From Marinifilum_A sediminis (GTDB taxonomy: Bacteria; Bacteroidota; Bacteroidia; Bacteroidales; Marinifilaceae): a DNA stretch of 64,000 bases. Below are positions 61,598-64,000 of the stretch, in pieces. The stretch lies in the NCBI GenBank assembly GCA_947496465.1, contig CANMCX010000004.1:124001-188000 (forward strand), written 5' to 3'. Position 1 is the stretch's first letter. Every line of letters starts with the position of its first letter. Below the pieces are notes generated by a model. That model saw only the letters and a list, made by a program, of their open reading frames with translations, was not told where the DNA came from and ran no database searches. The position numbers were made by a program, and so were the translations under genes.

Positions 61598-61613
61598 TGG
61601 CACAAAACTTGGC
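61598..61613 (+). promoter_or_regulatory. Sigma-54-like promoter of the ABC transporter
   Basis: TGGCAC at 61598-61603 followed after 5 nt by TTGGC at 61609-61613. The -24 part is perfect; the -12 part has TTGG where TTGC is expected, so the match is strong but not complete. It lies 32 nt upstream of the ATG. Confidence 0.65.
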
Positions 61614-61644
61614 TTAATCAGTTCAAATCTTAAAACTTAAAATA

Positions 61645-62355
61645 ATGATTCTTACAAAAGACTTGTGCAAAACATTTAGAACCGAAGACGTAGAAACATC
61701 TGCTTTAAACAATGTCAATCTACATATCAATGATGGTGAGTTCGCTGCTATTATGGGACCATCGGGTTGTGGAAAATCGACACTTTTAAATATTATTGGA
61801 CTATTGGATAATCCCAGCAATGGAAACTATACTTTTAATGGTGATGATGTAAGCAATAAATCAGAAAAAGAGAGAACTCAATATAGAAAAGGGAATATTG
61901 GTTTTATTTTCCAGAGCTTTAATCTGATTGATGAATTGAATGTTTTCGAAAATGTTGAACTACCACTTTTATATATGGGAATTTCAACATCAGAAAGAAA
62001 AAAGAAAGTGAATGAAGTTCTGGAAAGAATGAATATTGCTCACAGAGGCAAACACTTTCCACAGCAGTTATCAGGTGGTCAGCAACAGCGTGTTGCCATT
62101 GCACGTGCAGTAGTCACCAATCCAAAATTGATATTAGCCGATGAGCCAACTGGTAATTTGGATTCGAGCAATGGAACTGAAGTAATGGAGCTTTTGAGTG
62201 AACTGAACGCTGCAGGAGCAACAATTGTGATGGTTACCCACTCCGTAAGCGATGCAACCTATGCTCACAGAGTTATTCATTTATTTGATGGTAAAATTGT
62301 TTCCGAAAACAAAAAGAATGAAAATAATACTCAAAAAGTAATGCAGGAAGCATAA
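61645..62355 (+). CDS. ABC transporter ATP-binding protein (MacB/LolD type)
   Basis: A 236-residue ATPase with Walker A GPSGCGKST (about 39-47), signature LSGGQQQRVAIARA (about 140-153), Walker B LILADEPTGNLDSS and the switch His in VTHSVSD. The LFRTEDVETSALNNVNL-like start and the LFQSFNLIDELNVFENVELPL pattern place it with MacB/LolD/FtsE-type proteins. It is followed 45 nt later by its permease. Expression is probably controlled by the divergent sigma-54 regulator. Confidence 0.93.
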   Translation: MILTKDLCKTFRTEDVETSALNNVNLHINDGEFAAIMGPSGCGKSTLLNIIGLLDNPSNGNYTFNGDDVSNKSEKERTQYRKGNIGFIFQSFNLIDELNVFENVELPLLYMGISTSERKKKVNEVLERMNIAHRGKHFPQQLSGGQQQRVAIARAVVTNPKLILADEPTGNLDSSNGTEVMELLSELNAAGATIVMVTHSVSDATYAHRVIHLFDGKIVSENKKNENNTQKVMQEA

Positions 62356-62400
62356 TAATAAGATAAATCTTAAATACATTTAATCCCAAACAATCTACTT

Positions 62401-64000
62401 ATGCTCTGGCACAATATAAAGCTTACATTCCGAAATCTTTATAAAAACCTCACGAATTCCGCCATTAACATATTAGGGCTTTCTGTTGGAATGGCAACGG
62501 TTATTCTCATCATGCTTTACGTTCAAAACGAATTGAGTTATGATTTATTCAACTCAAAACATGAGAGAATACACAGAATGTATTCAACCTATCATGGCAA
62601 CACCGGACCTCGTTGTATGCGGTTGACTTCTGAAAATTTCTCATCAAAAATTCCAGAAGTTGAAGAAGTTACTCAGGTTTATGGCTACGATCAACCTATT
62701 GATTATGGGAAAAATAGATTTACAGAATTCACTCATTTGTATGTTGATTCTAACTTCTATAAAGTATTTGATTTAGAATTTTTATATGGTCATCCACAAA
62801 ATGCACTGTCAAAATTAAATGGATTAGTGCTAACAGATGAATGCTCTAAAATCATTTTCGGTGAGATCAATTCCATAGGAAAGCAGGTTACGATTAATGA
62901 ATCAATTTATACCGTTGAAGGAATTGTAAAAAAATTGCCTGTAACATCGCATTATGAATTTGATATTTTAACTTCAATGGAGTCAAATCCTTGGCTGGAA
63001 GATTTAGGTAGTTTAGAATTCATTACCTATGTATTGTTCAATGAAAATGTCGATTCGAAATTAGCAATTAACAAATCATTGGCTGTTTATAATCAAATCA
63101 TACAAAATTGGTTTACTAAATATGGATACGAATCAAATGGAAATCTTGAACCTCTTACAGATATTCACTTGTATTCGGAAATCGGCAACTATCTTGGAGG
63201 ACAGGGAGATATTGTATCTATTCTTGTGCTGAGTACGCTTGCACTGCTAGTGCTAATGATAGCCCTAATTAATTTCATCAATATAATGACGGTTCAATAT
63301 GAAGCAAAAATGGGTGAAATTGGTTTACGTAAAGCTATAGGCGCAAATCGTATTGAACTAATCAAACAATTTCTAGGTAGCTCGTTCCTTTACTCTTTTG
63401 TTGCATTGATATTGGGCATTATTCTATCTGAAATTTTCCTGAATAAATTTAACAACCTAATTCACAGAAATATTACACCTGAATATTTCAACAATCCGTC
63501 ACTATTATTTGGATTAATTGGAATATTTGTCTTCACCGGTTTTCTTTCTGGAGTATACCCTGCTCTCTATCTAACTAAATTTCATGCTGCTGAAATAATT
63601 AAAGGCAATTTAACAAAACGAAAAGGCAGTTTATCTTTTACAAAGATTCTGGTTATTGTGCAATTCACCATTTCAATTAGCCTAATTTCGAGTCTTTTAA
63701 TAATTCGTCAGCAAACCAATTATTTAGAAAATGCCGATTTGGGCTTTCAGCCTAAAAATGTAACAGGAATCATTTCATTAAGTCAATCGCTTAGAAGATC
63801 TTTTCCTGCTATTAAAGAAGAATTATCTAATATTCCAGAAATTCAATTCATAAGTGCTAGTGATCACTTTCCTGGTGGTGGAGCAAGTGGACAAGGCTTT
63901 TATATGCTTGGGCAAGAACAAAGCAGTTCAATGGATTGCGCAGAATATAGAGTACAAGCTGATTATTTCGAAACGTTAGGAATAGAATTTAAAGAAGGTC
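62401..64000 (+). CDS. MacB/FtsX-type ABC transporter permease (3' part missing)
   Basis: The first 533 residues of a large permease that runs past the window edge. It starts with MLWHNIKLTFRNLYKN and a membrane helix, then a MacB-type periplasmic domain (about 45-260), followed by three membrane helices with the FtsX-type MGEIGLRKAIGANR (about 304-317). A second membrane helix and a second periplasmic domain begin near residues 415-530, so it is the duplicated roughly 800-residue form common in Bacteroidota. Such exporters move peptides, lipids or lipoproteins, or act mechanically at the envelope. Confidence 0.92.
   Translation, partial: MLWHNIKLTFRNLYKNLTNSAINILGLSVGMATVILIMLYVQNELSYDLFNSKHERIHRMYSTYHGNTGPRCMRLTSENFSSKIPEVEEVTQVYGYDQPIDYGKNRFTEFTHLYVDSNFYKVFDLEFLYGHPQNALSKLNGLVLTDECSKIIFGEINSIGKQVTINESIYTVEGIVKKLPVTSHYEFDILTSMESNPWLEDLGSLEFITYVLFNENVDSKLAINKSLAVYNQIIQNWFTKYGYESNGNLEPLTDIHLYSEIGNYLGGQGDIVSILVLSTLALLVLMIALINFINIMTVQYEAKMGEIGLRKAIGANRIELIKQFLGSSFLYSFVALILGIILSEIFLNKFNNLIHRNITPEYFNNPSLLFGLIGIFVFTGFLSGVYPALYLTKFHAAEIIKGNLTKRKGSLSFTKILVIVQFTISISLISSLLIIRQQTNYLENADLGFQPKNVTGIISLSQSLRRSFPAIKEELSNIPEIQFISASDHFPGGGASGQGFYMLGQEQSSSMDCAEYRVQADYFETLGIEFKEG

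Noticed and set aside
61620..61632. A GTTCAAATC-like tRNA T-loop near the exporter start
   Set aside because: No cloverleaf can be built around it and it lies within the sigma-54-like promoter region.
1..64000. tRNA, rRNA, CRISPR arrays, prophage or insertion sequences
   Set aside because: I looked for T-loop motifs, regularly spaced repeats and transposase or phage genes and saw none; the only recombinase has the features of housekeeping XerD.

Overview
The window is a chromosomal stretch of an AT-rich member of the Bacteroidota, most likely a marine anaerobe or facultative anaerobe of the Marinilabiliales/Marinifilaceae type; the genus is a guess. The phylum is supported by promoters of the TTTG-N19/20-TAnnTTTG type, a lack of clear Shine-Dalgarno sequences, a long NusB, and many Bacteroidota-typical families (DUF4105, DUF5606, DUF3276/PUR, DUF1573, FeoA-FeoB fusion, acyl-ACP thioesterase). 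About 60 protein genes are supported. I found no rRNA, tRNA, CRISPR array, insertion sequence or prophage.

Layout. 1-13.2 kb: mostly minus-strand housekeeping genes (MscS channel fragment, DEAD-box helicase, glycosyltransferase, methyltransferase, TerB/DnaJ protein, coaE, YbbR protein, yajC, DUF1573 lipoprotein, nusB). 13.4-20 kb: PUR-family protein, FeoA-FeoB with its small Cys-rich partner, then an arcB-arcC pair for ATP-yielding citrulline/carbamoyl-phosphate breakdown. 20-31 kb: ftsK, a LolA-like protein, DUF4105, acyl-ACP thioesterase, pyk, aroQ, a XerD-type recombinase and pckA. 31-35 kb: NRDE and DinB proteins, an ATP-grasp enzyme and a FadL-type porin. 35.4-42 kb: a respiratory sulfur operon (PsrABC-like molybdoenzyme, two half-size YeeE/YedE sulfur transporters, an unusual rhodanese), with mobA close by. 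42-53.4 kb: msrA and a menaquinone cluster (menE, menC, menA ... menB, menD, menF and a hotdog thioesterase) interrupted by a Tat-leader-like protein, an HD protein and two GNAT genes. Menaquinone and the molybdoenzyme together fit anaerobic respiration. 53.4-58.7 kb: a cold-shock protein, asnA with a long leader, a subtilisin-like lipoprotein and small proteins. 58.7-64 kb: a histidine kinase and NtrC-type regulator divergent from a MacB/FtsX-type ABC exporter that carries a sigma-54-like promoter and a palindromic upstream site.

The most notable discovery is the leader of asnA (53849-54150). It holds a near-consensus promoter and then two consecutive attenuation modules. Each module has a short ORF packed with Asn codons (9 of 25 and 7 of 16 residues), an intrinsic terminator, and a segment overlapping or next to the leader stop codon that is complementary to the terminator's left arm (8 and 11 bp). 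This is the architecture of ribosome-mediated transcription attenuation, here in tandem and sensing asparagine. Second in interest is the rhodanese-like protein of the sulfur operon, which lacks the active-site Cys and has its only Cys as the last residue of a Lys/Arg-rich Gly-Gly-Cys tail, suggesting a sulfur-carrier arm. Other points are LacI-family-like palindromes in and before pckA, a perfect 26-bp intergenic palindrome beside menB, and a nested dyad in the cold-shock gene leader.
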